Positions 27,093 to 36,128 of a stretch of DNA of 64,000 nucleotides are shown here, piece by piece; within the stretch, counting starts at the first letter, position 1, and each line of letters begins with the position of its first letter. Position numbers and translations under genes: made by a program. Under the pieces are notes generated by a model, which saw nothing but the letters and a program-made list of their open reading frames with translations, was not told the DNA's origin and did no database searches. Source of the DNA: Pseudomonadota bacterium (GTDB lineage Bacteria; Pseudomonadota; Gammaproteobacteria; Burkholderiales; Burkholderiaceae); NCBI GenBank assembly GCA_963205525.1, contig CAUJJP010000193.1, positions 5,294 to 69,293 on the forward strand. Direction: 5' to 3'.

Positions 27093-27920
27093 TCATACGT
27101 GGACCTCGCTGCCCAGGTAGGCCTCGATCACCGCCGGATGGCGGCGCACCTCGGCCGGCGTGCCGGCGGCGATGACCTCGCCGAAGTTCAGCACCACCAC
27201 GTGGCTGGAGATGTCCATCACCATCGCCAGGTCATGCTCGACCAGCAGCACCGTCACGCCCCACTCCTCCTGCACGTCGAGGATGAAGCGCGCCAGGTCC
27301 TCGGTCTCCTCACGGTTCATGCCGGCCACCGGCTCGTCGAGCATCAGCACGCGCGGACGCATGGCCAGCGCGCGCGCCAGCTCCACCCGCTTCTGCAGAC
27401 CGTAAGACAGCGCATCGACCGGTTTGTGGCGCAGGTGGTCGATCTCGAGGAAGTCGATCACGCGACGCTCGATCTCCTCGCGCAGCGCCAGTTCCTCGCG
27501 CCGTGCGCCCGGCGTGAAGGCCAGCGCCGACAGCAGCCCCGCGCGCAGGCCGTGGTGGCCGCCGAGCTTGATGTTCTCCAGCACCGACAGGCCGCGGAAG
27601 AGCGCGATGTTCTGGAAGGTGCGCGCCAGGCCCATGCCCGCGCGGGCATGGACCGGCGTGCCGGTGATGTCGGCATCGCCCAGGCGGATGCGGCCGGCGG
27701 CCGGGCGGTAGAAGCCGCTGATGGTGTTGAAGACGCTGGTCTTGCCGGCCCCGTTGGGGCCGATGACGGCGGTGATCTGCCCCGGCGCGGCCGTGAAGCC
27801 GACGCCGCGCAGCGCATGGATGCCGCCGAAGCGCAGGTCCACGCCTTCGACGGACAGCGCGAGGCCGGACCCGTGCGCTGCCGCCGCGCTGCGGGTTGAC
27901 GGGTCGGTGCTCGGGGACAT
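27093..27920 (-). CDS. livG: Branched-chain-type ABC transporter ATP-binding protein LivG
   Basis: The 275-residue ATPase has Walker A GPNGAGKTSV, LARTFQNIALFRGLSV in the Q-loop region, a degenerate signature LSYGLQKRVELARAL, Walker B VLMLDEPVAGMN and an EHDLAMVM H-loop. It is the first gene of the importer operon livG-H-M-receptor-F-ligase-crotonase. Two starts are possible, 27920 (MSPSTDP) and 27947 (MPYRAVV). The second would place the coding region across the putative operator at 27921-27940, so 27920 is preferred. Confidence 0.9.
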   Translation of the reverse strand: MSPSTDPSTRSAAAAHGSGLALSVEGVDLRFGGIHALRGVGFTAAPGQITAVIGPNGAGKTSVFNTISGFYRPAAGRIRLGDADITGTPVHARAGMGLARTFQNIALFRGLSVLENIKLGGHHGLRAGLLSALAFTPGARREELALREEIERRVIDFLEIDHLRHKPVDALSYGLQKRVELARALAMRPRVLMLDEPVAGMNREETEDLARFILDVQEEWGVTVLLVEHDLAMVMDISSHVVVLNFGEVIAAGTPAEVRRHPAVIEAYLGSEVHV

Positions 27921-27940
27921 TCCGTACACTACCGCACGGT
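27921..27940. promoter_or_regulatory. Putative operator, site F, at the livG start
   Basis: TCCGTACACTACCGCACGGT matches 12 of 18 arm positions, one of the weaker copies, and abuts the preferred livG start codon. At this place it would block transcription or initiation of the ABC importer operon. If the upstream start of livG is used, the site lies inside the coding region. Confidence 0.42.
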
Positions 27941-27983
27941 ATGGCATCGCATCGTCAGCGTTTTCCCGGTTTCGGCGCGGCGC

Positions 27984-29606
27984 TCAGGCGCCGCCGACCC
28001 GTTCGCGCAGCTTGAACTTCTGCACCTTGCCGCTCGGCGTGCGCGGCAGGTCGTCGACGATCTCCACGCGCTCGGGCCAGTACTGCTTGGCCACCTTGCT
28101 CTCGGCCATGTAGGCCTGCAGCATTTCGAGCGTGAATTCGGCCCCGGGCCGCAGCACGACGAAGGCGCAGCCGCGCTCGCCCAGCCGGGCATCGGGGTAG
28201 CCCACCAGTGCGGCCGCGGCAACCGACGGGTGCTTGTAGAGCAAGGCTTCGATCTCGACCACCGGCACGTTCTCGCCGCCGCGGATCAGCACGTCCTTGG
28301 TGCGGCCGTTGATGCGGATGTAGCCCTCGTCATCGGCATAGGCGAGGTCGCCGGTGTCGAACCAGCCCTCGGCGTCGAAGGTCTCGATGTCGGGGCGCTT
28401 GTAGTAGCCCAGCAGCATCTGCGCGCCGCGCACCAGCAGGCGGCCGGTCTGCCCCACCGGCAGCGGCTTGCCGTCGAAATCGACGATGCGGATCTCGACC
28501 CCTTCCAGCGGCCGGCCGTCGGTCTTGGCCGACTTCTCGGCGGCGCGCGCCGGCTCGGTCAGCGTGCTGGACAGCGATTCGGTCATGCCCCAGAGCGAGC
28601 AGACCATGAGCCCGAGTTCGCGCGCCGCGCGTTCGATCAGCACCGGCGGGATGGGCGCGCCGCCGCAGAGGAAATTGCGCAGCGCGGCCGGCCGCGGCGC
28701 ACCGGCCGCGACCGCCTCGCAGATGTCCGACAGGAAGGGCGTGGAGGCCGCGGTGAAGGTGACGCCCTCGTCGGCCATGATGGTGACGCCGCGCCGGCCG
28801 TCCCACACGTCCTGCAGCACGACGGTGGAGCCGAGGCTGAAGGCCAGCAGCATGACCGCCGCATGGCCGGTCATGTGACCGAGCGGCGAACAGGCCAGCA
28901 TGACGTCGTCGCCCGTCAGGCCGAAGCGGTCGGCCAGCGCGCGGTTGCAGGCCAGCAGCGTGTTATGCGAGTGCATCACGCCCTTGGGCGAGCCGGTGGT
29001 GCCGGAGGTGAACATCACCACCGCCATCGCGTCGGGCGCCAGGCGCGGCGGCCGCTGCGGTTCGACACGGCGCGTGCCCGACAGCAGCAGCCGCTCGAAG
29101 CCGTCTTCCCCCGCGCCGTCGACGACGACGACGTGCTGCAGCGCCGGCAGCTCGCGCTGCAGGCCGTAGGCCATGCTGGCGTGGTCGAAGCCGCGGAATT
29201 CGGCGGGCACGACCAGCAGCTTCGCGCCGGCGAAGCCCAGCATGTAGGCCAGCTCGCGCTCGCGGAAGACGGGCATCAACGGGTTGACGACGGCGCCGAT
29301 GCGGTTGGCCGCCATCGAGACGACGACGAACTCCCACCAGTTGGGCAGCTGCACGGCGACGATGTCGCCGGCGCCGACGCCCAGGTCCTCCAGGCCGGCG
29401 GCGCAGCGCGACACCGTGTCCGCAAATTCGCGCCAGGTGAAGCGGCGCGAACCTTCGCGGTCGGCTCGGTAGCCCACCAGCGCGGGCTTGTCGGGCGTGC
29501 GCGCCACGGCGTCGACGATGCACTCGTCGAAGGACTTGTCGAGCCAGAATCCGCCGGCGCGCATGGCGCGGGCGTGGGCAGCAAGATCAAAACGGCCAGC
29601 CGTCAT
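27984..29606 (-). CDS. AMP-dependent ligase, cyclohexanecarboxylate-CoA ligase-like (AliA type)
   Basis: The 540-residue ANL ligase begins MTAGRFDLAAHARAM and contains GFWLDKSFDECIVDA, VPAEFRGFDHASMA and MFTSGTTGSPKGVMHSHNT, followed by SLWGMTESL, WFDTGDLAYADDEGYI and PSGKVQKFKL. This layout is that of AliA-type ligases, which activate cyclohexanecarboxylate and related alicyclic acids. BadH and BadI homologues, the later steps of the same route, are encoded at 36983-38569. It is a single minus-strand unit with a putative operator at 29658-29677. Other medium-chain ligases have a similar plan, so the substrate is inferred. Confidence 0.82.
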   Translation of the reverse strand: MTAGRFDLAAHARAMRAGGFWLDKSFDECIVDAVARTPDKPALVGYRADREGSRRFTWREFADTVSRCAAGLEDLGVGAGDIVAVQLPNWWEFVVVSMAANRIGAVVNPLMPVFRERELAYMLGFAGAKLLVVPAEFRGFDHASMAYGLQRELPALQHVVVVDGAGEDGFERLLLSGTRRVEPQRPPRLAPDAMAVVMFTSGTTGSPKGVMHSHNTLLACNRALADRFGLTGDDVMLACSPLGHMTGHAAVMLLAFSLGSTVVLQDVWDGRRGVTIMADEGVTFTAASTPFLSDICEAVAAGAPRPAALRNFLCGGAPIPPVLIERAARELGLMVCSLWGMTESLSSTLTEPARAAEKSAKTDGRPLEGVEIRIVDFDGKPLPVGQTGRLLVRGAQMLLGYYKRPDIETFDAEGWFDTGDLAYADDEGYIRINGRTKDVLIRGGENVPVVEIEALLYKHPSVAAAALVGYPDARLGERGCAFVVLRPGAEFTLEMLQAYMAESKVAKQYWPERVEIVDDLPRTPSGKVQKFKLRERVGGA

Positions 29607-29657
29607 CGCAGAGTCTCCGAGGGGGAACGGCCACCCGCGGCAATGCGGTCGACCGTG

Positions 29658-29677
29658 TTAGTGCGCTAGCGTACTAT
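29658..29677. promoter_or_regulatory. Putative operator, site D, upstream of the AliA-like ligase
   Basis: TTAGTGCGCTAGCGTACTAT matches 14 of 18 arm positions and keeps the central CGCTAGCG. It ends 52 bp before the ligase start at 29606. TACTATAC at its right end gives a -10-like A/T block, so the site overlaps the presumed promoter. Confidence 0.6.
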
Positions 29678-29738
29678 ACACAGCCTCGAAAGAACGCGGC
29701 CCTCGGGTCTACCCCGAGTCGGCAGGCGCTGCAGGGCT

Positions 29739-30218
29739 TCAGACCTCGTCGCCCTGCAGGTAGCTGAGCAGGTTACGCTTCATGGCGTCGAGCGTGGCGG
29801 CCGTGCTTCCCAGCTCGGCATCGTTCAGGCCGGCGAGGATCTGCGCATTCATGCGATGGCTCACCTTGCGCATCTTGGCGATCAGCGCCTTGCTCTTGGG
29901 CTCGAGGAAGACGCGGTTGACGCGACGGTCGGCGGCATCGGCCTCGCGGCGCACCAGGCCCGACTTCTCGAGCCGGTCGATGAGGCCGCCCACCGCCACC
30001 TTGCCGAGGTCGAGCTCCTCGGCGAGCTGGCTCTGCGTCATGCCGTCCTCGCGCGACAGGTAGGCCAGCACCCACCATTGCGAGCGCGTCACGCTCAGCG
30101 GCTTCAGGCAGCGGTCGAAGGCGCTGCGGCGAAGCCGCGAGACGTCGTGGATGAGGAAGCCCAGGCGCAGCTCCCAGTCGGTGCTGTGCGGATCGGTCGT
30201 GACTTGGGCGTTGGGCAT
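29739..30218 (-). CDS. MarR family transcriptional regulator (candidate regulon repressor)
   Basis: The 159-residue protein is a complete MarR regulator: dimer helix LGFLIHDVSRLRRSAFD, the helix-turn-helix TQSQLAEELDLGKVAVGGLIDRLE (residues about 61-84, shown as a location), and the wing DAADRRVNRVFLE. In Rhodopseudomonas palustris a MarR protein, BadR, represses cyclohexanecarboxylate genes and responds to a pathway CoA thioester. The position beside the AliA-like ligase and in a locus with badH/badI suggests the same job. A weak operator copy (30251-30270) lies upstream of its start, consistent with autoregulation. Confidence 0.88.
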   Translation of the reverse strand: MPNAQVTTDPHSTDWELRLGFLIHDVSRLRRSAFDRCLKPLSVTRSQWWVLAYLSREDGMTQSQLAEELDLGKVAVGGLIDRLEKSGLVRREADAADRRVNRVFLEPKSKALIAKMRKVSHRMNAQILAGLNDAELGSTAATLDAMKRNLLSYLQGDEV

Positions 30219-30250
30219 CCGGGTGTCCTCGGGCCGGCACGCGACCCTAT

Positions 30251-30270
30251 AAAGTATGGGTGCGTATATT
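30251..30270. promoter_or_regulatory. Weak putative operator, site G, upstream of the MarR gene
   Basis: AAAGTATGGGTGCGTATATT matches only about 11 of 18 arm positions. It lies 32 bp upstream of the MarR start in the only A/T-rich part of the 58-bp gap to the SDR gene. It could be a degraded autoregulatory site. Confidence 0.3.
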
Positions 30271-30276
30271 GTGGCG

Positions 30277-31197
30277 CTATACGGGATCCCAGGTGAAGAC
30301 GTCCGCCGACCGGTCTAACCCGTAGAAGCCGGGGCGCAGCATCGGCAGCGCCGAGTCGAGGATGTCCTGCGGCGTCCAGCCTTCGCCGCGGTGGGCATTG
30401 CGCACCGGGCGCGGCTGGCTGAAGAGATAGATCTCGTTGTTGCGCACGCCGAAGATCTGGCCCGTGACGTCGCGCGCCTCGTCGGCGCACAGCGCCACGA
30501 CGAAGGGCGCCACCTTCTCCGGCACCAGCTTCTTCAGTCCCTCCATGCGCTTCTTCTGCTCGGGCGTCTCGGCCGGGATGCTGTCGATCATGCGTGTCCA
30601 GGCAAAGGGCGCCACGGCATTGGAGCGCACGCCGAACTTGTGCATGTCCAGCGCGATGCTCTTGGACAGGCCGACGATGCCCAGCTTGGCCGCCGAGTAG
30701 TTGGCCTGGCCGAAATTGCCCACCAGGCCGGAGGTCGACGTCATGTGCACGAAGGCGCCGCCGTTGCCCGCCTTGAAGTGGGTGGCCGCGGCGCGGCTGA
30801 CGTTGAAGCTGCCTTTCAGGTGCACGGCGAGCACGGCGTCGAATTCGGCCTCGCTCATGCGGTGGAACATCACGTCGCGCAGGATGCCGGCGTTGTTGAC
30901 GACGATGTCGATGCGGCCGAAGGTCTCGACCGCCGTCTGCACCATGCGGTGCGCGGCATTCCAGTCGGCCACGTTGCCGCCGTCGGTGATGGCCTCGCCG
31001 CCGGCGGCGCGGATGGTGGCCACCACCACGTCGCCGGGCTGCTCGCCGCTGGCCTGGCCGTCCAGCGTGGCGCCGAGGTCGTTGACCACGACCTTGGCGC
31101 CGGCCTCGGCCAGCGCCAGGCAGATGCCACGGCCCACGCCGCGGCCACCGCCGGTGACGAGGGCGACCTTGCCCTCCAGCAATCGGGGCTTGCTCAT
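30277..31197 (-). CDS. SDR oxidoreductase, MFE-2 / (3R)-hydroxyacyl-CoA dehydrogenase-like
   Basis: The 306-residue SDR has TGGGRGVG near residues 15-22, the insertion NDLGATLDGQASGEQPGD after strand 2, NNAGILRDVMFHRM, and the YSAAK catalytic pair. This pattern is that of the dehydrogenase domain of peroxisomal multifunctional enzyme type 2. It would oxidise a (3R)-hydroxyacyl-CoA to the 3-ketoacyl-CoA. That stereochemistry matches the MaoC-type hydratases encoded in the island, which yield R alcohols. Its start overlaps the stop of the acetoacetyl-CoA-synthetase-like gene (ATGA). Confidence 0.88.
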   Translation of the reverse strand: MSKPRLLEGKVALVTGGGRGVGRGICLALAEAGAKVVVNDLGATLDGQASGEQPGDVVVATIRAAGGEAITDGGNVADWNAAHRMVQTAVETFGRIDIVVNNAGILRDVMFHRMSEAEFDAVLAVHLKGSFNVSRAAATHFKAGNGGAFVHMTSTSGLVGNFGQANYSAAKLGIVGLSKSIALDMHKFGVRSNAVAPFAWTRMIDSIPAETPEQKKRMEGLKKLVPEKVAPFVVALCADEARDVTGQIFGVRNNEIYLFSQPRPVRNAHRGEGWTPQDILDSALPMLRPGFYGLDRSADVFTWDPV

Positions 31198-33272
31198 GTG
31201 CTCTTCTCCTTGGCGGCCTGCTGCCGCGCGTAGTTGACGAACCAGTCGAAGGCGCCCGGGTTGGCACAGGCGTCCTTGTTCACCACCTCGGCCGCCGGTC
31301 GGCCGAGCATCAGCTTCTTCACCGGCAGCTCCTGCTTCTTGCCGGTGAGCGTGCGCGGGATCTCGGCCACCGCGACGATGGCATCGGGCAGGAAGCGCGG
31401 CGACACCTGCTCGCGGATGCGGCCGCGGATCTCGGCCTGCAGCGCGTCGTCGAGCACCGCCCCTTCGCGCAGCACCACGAACAGCGGCATGAAGCTCGGC
31501 CGGCCCAGGAATTCGAGGTCCACCACCAGGCTGTCCAGCACCTGCGGCACCGCTTCCACCACGCGGTAGATCTCGGCCGTGCCCAGGCGGTGGCCGTGGC
31601 GGTTGAGCGTGGCGTCGCTGCGGCCGTAGACGATGGTGCTGCCGGTCGGGGTGATCTTCAGCCAGTCGCCGTGGCGCCAGACGCCGGGGTAGACGTCGAA
31701 ATAGCTGTCGCGATGGCGGCGTCCGTCGGCGTCGTTCCAGAAGAACACCGGCATCGACGGCATCGGCTGCACGCACACCAGTTCGCCCACGGCGTCGTGC
31801 ACCGGCCGGCCCTGCTCGTCCCAGGCCTGAATGTCGGCGCCCAGTGCGCGCGCCTGCATCTCGCCGGGTACCGTGGGCAGCTCGGGCGTGCCGCCGAGGA
31901 ACGCGCTGGCGAGGTCGGTGCCGCCGGAGATCACGGCCCACCACAGGCCGCGGCCGAGCTGCTGCCAGCCCCATTCGTAGGCCTCGGGCGACAGCGGCGA
32001 GCCGGTGGAGCCGAGCGCGCGCAGGCGCTTCGCATCGACCAGGCGCCCGGCCTCGACGCCCGACTTCAGGCACGAGGCCCAGTAGGCCGCGCCGGCACCC
32101 ATGAAAGTCAGCTCCACGTCGGCGGCAAAGCGCCACAGGGCATTGGGCTTCGGGTAGGCCGGATGGCCGTCGTACAGGCACACGGTGGTACCCAGCAGCA
32201 GCGCCGACACCTGCAGGTTCCACATCACCCAGCCCGAACTGCTGTACCAGTGGAAGCGCTCGGGCTGCGGCCGCAGCCGCGCATGGCTGGGCTGCAGGTC
32301 GAGGTGGAAGGCGTGCAGCTTGAGCATTTCCAGCACCACGCCGCCATGGCCGTGCCCGATGGGCTTGGGCAGCCCCGTGGTGCCGCTGGAATAGACGATC
32401 CACAGCGGGTGCCCGAAGGGCAGCGGCTCGGGCGCGATGCGCTCCCCGCCCGCCAGCGCGTCGGCCCAGTCGATCACCAGGCCGGCCCAGCCGCCGAGGT
32501 CAAAGGCGAACGAGCCGCTGCTGCCGTCGATCAGCGCGCCCGCTTCCTGCAGATAGGGCACCCGCACCAGCGCGCGCACGCTGGGCAGGTCGCGCAGCAG
32601 CTCGGCCACGGCCGCGCGGCGATCGACCGTCTTGCCGCCGTAGACGGTGCCGTCGCCGGCGATCAGCACCACCGGCTCGATCTGCCGGAAGCGGTCGCGC
32701 ACGGTGGCCACGCCCATGTCGGGTGCGCACAGGCTCCAGATCGCGCCCACCGAGGCGCAGGCGAGCAGGCCGACCAGGGCCTGCGGCACGTTGGGCAGGT
32801 AGGCCGCCACGCGGTCGCCGCGCTGCACGCCGAGTGCGCGCAGCCGCGCCGCCAGTGCGGCGGCATCGTCGGTCAGGCGGGCCCAGCCGATCTCGAGGCT
32901 GCGCCCCTCGCGCTGCAGCCGCTCGTTGCGGAACACCACGGCCGGCTGTCCGGCGGCGTCCCCCGCCGCCGCCTGGCGCACGACCTGCGCCGCGTAATTG
33001 ATCTGTGCGCCCTCGAACCAGCGCGCACCGGGCATGCCAGCGTCGGCCAGCACCGCCGTCACGGGGGTGGGCGACTCCAGGCCGAAGTGGTCCCAGATCG
33101 CCTCCCAGAAACCCGGCACGTTGGTCACCGACCAGCGGTGCAGGGCGGCATAGTCGGGCAGGTCGATGCCGCGGTGCCGGCGCAGCCAGTCGCGCAGGGC
33201 AACTGTATTGGCAGGCGGACGGGCCGGAAGGTTCGCCGGCGCCGGGGCCGGTGCGGTGGTTTTGGCGGTCAT
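31194..33272 (-). CDS. Acetoacetate-CoA ligase family protein
   Basis: The 692-residue ANL enzyme follows the acetoacetyl-CoA synthetase plan. It has an N-terminal RWSVTNVPGFWEAIWDHF block, IVYSSGTTGLPKPIGHGHGG, the EMLKLHAFHLDL and HWYSSSGWVMWN segments, and a C-terminal LTGKKQELPVKKL. The N-terminal Ala/Pro-rich 25 residues are probably disordered. It would activate a beta-keto acid or a related short acid, so it may recover acetoacetate-like end products. It is co-transcribed with the MFE-2-like SDR and lies divergent from the synthase/thiolase operon, with operator E between them. Confidence 0.88.
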   Translation of the reverse strand: MTAKTTAPAPAPANLPARPPANTVALRDWLRRHRGIDLPDYAALHRWSVTNVPGFWEAIWDHFGLESPTPVTAVLADAGMPGARWFEGAQINYAAQVVRQAAAGDAAGQPAVVFRNERLQREGRSLEIGWARLTDDAAALAARLRALGVQRGDRVAAYLPNVPQALVGLLACASVGAIWSLCAPDMGVATVRDRFRQIEPVVLIAGDGTVYGGKTVDRRAAVAELLRDLPSVRALVRVPYLQEAGALIDGSSGSFAFDLGGWAGLVIDWADALAGGERIAPEPLPFGHPLWIVYSSGTTGLPKPIGHGHGGVVLEMLKLHAFHLDLQPSHARLRPQPERFHWYSSSGWVMWNLQVSALLLGTTVCLYDGHPAYPKPNALWRFAADVELTFMGAGAAYWASCLKSGVEAGRLVDAKRLRALGSTGSPLSPEAYEWGWQQLGRGLWWAVISGGTDLASAFLGGTPELPTVPGEMQARALGADIQAWDEQGRPVHDAVGELVCVQPMPSMPVFFWNDADGRRHRDSYFDVYPGVWRHGDWLKITPTGSTIVYGRSDATLNRHGHRLGTAEIYRVVEAVPQVLDSLVVDLEFLGRPSFMPLFVVLREGAVLDDALQAEIRGRIREQVSPRFLPDAIVAVAEIPRTLTGKKQELPVKKLMLGRPAAEVVNKDACANPGAFDWFVNYARQQAAKEKST

Positions 33273-33312
33273 CGGTTTGGCGCGTATCCGGGATGCCCCG
33301 GGGGTCTGCTTT

Positions 33313-33332
33313 ATCGTTCGCTAGCGTATCAT
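33313..33332. promoter_or_regulatory. Putative operator, site E, between divergent operons
   Basis: ATCGTTCGCTAGCGTATCAT matches 15 of 18 arm positions with the perfect CGCTAGCG core. It stands 41 bp from the minus-strand ligase start and 28 bp from the plus-strand start at 33360. TATCAT on plus and CGATAAAG on minus are -10-like blocks at its ends, so one bound dimer could shut both promoters. Confidence 0.65.
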
Positions 33333-33359
33333 GCAGCACAGCATCAAGCCTGGCCATCC

Positions 33360-34883
33360 ATGACGACCCCTACTTCCGGAAGCCCCGGATCCACCGGACA
33401 CCCCGCCCGCGGCGACGACAAGGCGCACGGCGTGCTGGCCACCACCCCCCACGGCGTGCTCGCCACCACACGCTACCTGCCGCGCCTGCGGCTGGAGCGC
33501 AGCGCCGTGCTGGCGCAGCACCAGTGGATGGCCCCCGGCCTGCGCGGTCTGGCCAAGGGCCAGCGCAGCATGGCCAGCTGGGACGAGGACAGCGTGACCA
33601 TGGCCGTCGAGGCCGGCCGGCAGCTGCTGCAGGCGCTGCCCGGCTGCGCGCCGGCAGGTCTGACGCTGGCCTCGACCACCCTGCCCTTCGCCGACCGCCT
33701 CAATGCCGCCATCGTCGCCGCCGCGGTCGGCCTGCCCGATGCCGCCGCCACGCGCGACCTGGCCTCCAGCCCGCGCGCCGCGCTGGGCGAACTGGCGGCA
33801 GCGCTGCGCCAGCCGGCGGCCGATGTGCAACTGCTGCTGGCCGCCGAGCGCCGCATCGCGCGGCCCGCCAGCACGCAGGAGATGATCTTCGGCGACGGCG
33901 CCGCCGGTGCCGTGGTCGGCCGCGGCGACGTGCTGGCCACGCACCTGGCCTCGGCCACGCGCCATGCCGACTTCGTCGACCACTTCCGCGAGGCCGGCCA
34001 TGACCACGACTACGGCTGGGAAGAGCGCTGGGTGCGCGACGAGGGCTACATGAAGCTCGCGCTCGGCACGCTGCGGCAGTGCCTGGCCGAGGCCGGCGTG
34101 GCGGCGGCGGACATCGCCCACTTCGCGATGCCGGCGCCGCTGCCCAAGGTCAACGATGCGGTGGCCAAGAAGCTCGGCATCGCACCCGCCGCGGTGGTGA
34201 GTGCAGGGCACGAAGCCGGTGGCGACCTCGGCTGCGCGCAGCCCCTGGCGCTGCTGGACGTTGCGCTGCGCGCGGCCGCGCCGGGTGCGCTGATCCTGGT
34301 GGCCGCCTTCGGCAGCGGCTGCGATGCGCTGCTGCTGCGCCGCACCGATCGGCCCTGCCCCGGCGGCGTGCCCACTGCGGGCAAGCCAGAGACCAGCTAC
34401 CTCAAATACCTCTCGTTCAGCGGCCAGATCGAGCTCGAGTGGGGCATGCGGGCCGAGATGGACAACAAGACCGCACTCACCGCCGCCTGGCGCGAACATG
34501 GCCGCATGGCCCGCTTCGAAGGCGGCCGCTGCAGCGCCTGCGGCACCGTGCAGTTTCCGCGCACCGGGGTCTGCGTCAACCCCGAATGCCGTGCGCAGGG
34601 CACGCAACAGGTGCTCAGCCTGGCCGACGTGCCGGCGCGCGTGCTCTCGCACACCAGCGACTTTCTCGCCTACACGCCGCATCCGCCCTTCCAGTTCGGC
34701 CATGTCGATTTCGACGGCGGTGGCCGCGTGCTGATGGAGTTTGCCGACACCGATGCCGGCGAGCTGACGGTCGGCCTGCCGCTGCGCATGGTCTACCGCG
34801 TGAAGGAATTCGACCGCAACCGCGGCTATCGCCGCTATTTCTGGAAAGCCACGCCGGTCCGCGGCGCGGCGGGGGGCAACTGA
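33360..34883 (+). CDS. HMG-CoA synthase-like/DUF35 fusion lacking the usual catalytic Cys
   Basis: The 507-residue protein joins an HMG-CoA-synthase/KAS-III-like thiolase fold (about residues 25-345) to a C-terminal DUF35 OB-fold. The latter has a zinc ribbon CSACG...CVNPEC at about 391-410. Where family members have D-x-x-x-S-C-R-A-G, this one reads DLASSPRAA (about residue 133), so the condensing Cys is missing. In archaea a thiolase, an HMG-CoA synthase and a DUF35 protein form one channelling complex; here two parts are fused and the next gene encodes a thiolase. A scaffold or altered lyase role is plausible. No strong ribosome site precedes 33360, so the start is approximate. Confidence 0.8.
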   Translation: MTTPTSGSPGSTGHPARGDDKAHGVLATTPHGVLATTRYLPRLRLERSAVLAQHQWMAPGLRGLAKGQRSMASWDEDSVTMAVEAGRQLLQALPGCAPAGLTLASTTLPFADRLNAAIVAAAVGLPDAAATRDLASSPRAALGELAAALRQPAADVQLLLAAERRIARPASTQEMIFGDGAAGAVVGRGDVLATHLASATRHADFVDHFREAGHDHDYGWEERWVRDEGYMKLALGTLRQCLAEAGVAAADIAHFAMPAPLPKVNDAVAKKLGIAPAAVVSAGHEAGGDLGCAQPLALLDVALRAAAPGALILVAAFGSGCDALLLRRTDRPCPGGVPTAGKPETSYLKYLSFSGQIELEWGMRAEMDNKTALTAAWREHGRMARFEGGRCSACGTVQFPRTGVCVNPECRAQGTQQVLSLADVPARVLSHTSDFLAYTPHPPFQFGHVDFDGGGRVLMEFADTDAGELTVGLPLRMVYRVKEFDRNRGYRRYFWKATPVRGAAGGN

Positions 34884-36097
34884 TGGCCAGCGGCATTCGC
34901 GACAAGGTCGCCATTCTCGGCATGGGCTGCTCGCGCTTCGGCGAGCGCTGGGACATGGACGCCGACGGTCTCATGCTCGAGGCCTTCAACGAGGCCGCGG
35001 CCGACGCCGGCATCGGCGCCGCGCAGCTGCAGGCCGCCTGGCTGGGCGTGTGCCTGGAAGAGAACAACATCGGCAAGACCGCCGGCCCGCTGGCCAATGC
35101 GCTGCGGCTGCCGCGCATCGCCGCCACGCGCGTCGAGAACGCCTGCGCCACCGGCACGGAGGCGCTGCGCGGCGCCGCCTATGCGGTGGCGGCCGGCGCC
35201 TACGACATCGTGCTGGCGATGGGTGTCGAGAAGCTCAAGGACACCGGCTACGGCGGCCTGCCCGTGCGCACGCGCGGCGTCGCCAACGACCTCTGGCTGC
35301 CCAACAGCACCGCGCCCGGCGCCTTTGCGCAGCTGGCCTCGGCCTATGCCGCCAAGCACCGGGTGGACGCCAAGGACCTCAAGCGCGCGATGGCCCATGT
35401 CTCGGTGAAGAGCCACGCCAATGCCGCGCTCAACCCCAAGGCCCACCTGCGCAACGCCATCACCGAGGAGGACGTGCTCAAGGCCGCCACCATCGCCGCG
35501 CCGCTGGGCCTGTACGACTGCTGCGGCGTCAGCGACGGCGCGGCCTGCGCCATCCTCACCACGCCCGAGATCGCCCGCGCCCTGCACCCCGACCGCGAGG
35601 TGGTGACCATCAAGGCGCTGGAGCTGTCGGTCAGCAACGGCGAGGAACAGACCTTCAGCGGCCCGAAGGCCTGGGACGGCGCCAGCATCCAGACCGCGCG
35701 CGAGGCCGGGGCCCGCGCCTATGCCAGCGCCGGCATCACCGACCCGCGCCGCCAGATCCACATGGCCGAGGTGCACGACTGCTTCTCGATCACCGAGGCC
35801 GTGCTGATGGAGGACCTGCAGTTCAGCGCCGAAGGCCGCGTCATCCACGACGTGCTCGACGGCGTCTTCGACCGCGGCGGCGCGCTGCCGGTGCAGCCCG
35901 ACGGCGGCCTCAAGTGTTTCGGCCACCCGATCGGCGCCTCGGGCCTGCGCATGGTCTACGAGATCTGGCTGCAGATCCTCGGCCGCGCCGGCCAGCGCCA
36001 GCTGCCGCGCGTCGACCTCGGCCTCACGCACAACCTTGGCGGCCATCCGCACCAGAACGTCTGCGCCGTGGCCATCGTGGGCCGGCAGGGCGCCTGA
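34883..36097 (+). CDS. SCP2-type thiolase (acetyl-CoA acetyltransferase family)
   Basis: The 404-residue thiolase keeps the nucleophilic Cys in ENACATGTEAL (about residue 88), HDCFSITE, the GGLKCFGHPIGASG block with the second Cys and His, and HNLGGHP near the end. That is the SCP-2/archaeal style rather than the FadA style. Active-site residues appear intact. It would cleave a 3-ketoacyl-CoA with CoA. Its ATG overlaps the TGA of the synthase/DUF35 gene (TGATG), and DUF35 proteins commonly dimerise with such thiolases, so a two-gene complex is likely. Confidence 0.88.
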   Translation: MASGIRDKVAILGMGCSRFGERWDMDADGLMLEAFNEAAADAGIGAAQLQAAWLGVCLEENNIGKTAGPLANALRLPRIAATRVENACATGTEALRGAAYAVAAGAYDIVLAMGVEKLKDTGYGGLPVRTRGVANDLWLPNSTAPGAFAQLASAYAAKHRVDAKDLKRAMAHVSVKSHANAALNPKAHLRNAITEEDVLKAATIAAPLGLYDCCGVSDGAACAILTTPEIARALHPDREVVTIKALELSVSNGEEQTFSGPKAWDGASIQTAREAGARAYASAGITDPRRQIHMAEVHDCFSITEAVLMEDLQFSAEGRVIHDVLDGVFDRGGALPVQPDGGLKCFGHPIGASGLRMVYEIWLQILGRAGQRQLPRVDLGLTHNLGGHPHQNVCAVAIVGRQGA

Positions 36098-36128
36098 ACC
36101 ACCCTCCCTCAACCGCATCGTCACCACC

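Noticed and set aside
31590..33359. Plus-strand in-frame extension upstream of the synthase-DUF35 gene
   Set aside because: It overlaps the complete acetoacetyl-CoA-synthetase-like gene and operator E; the extension has low-complexity His/Gly/Arg-rich composition.
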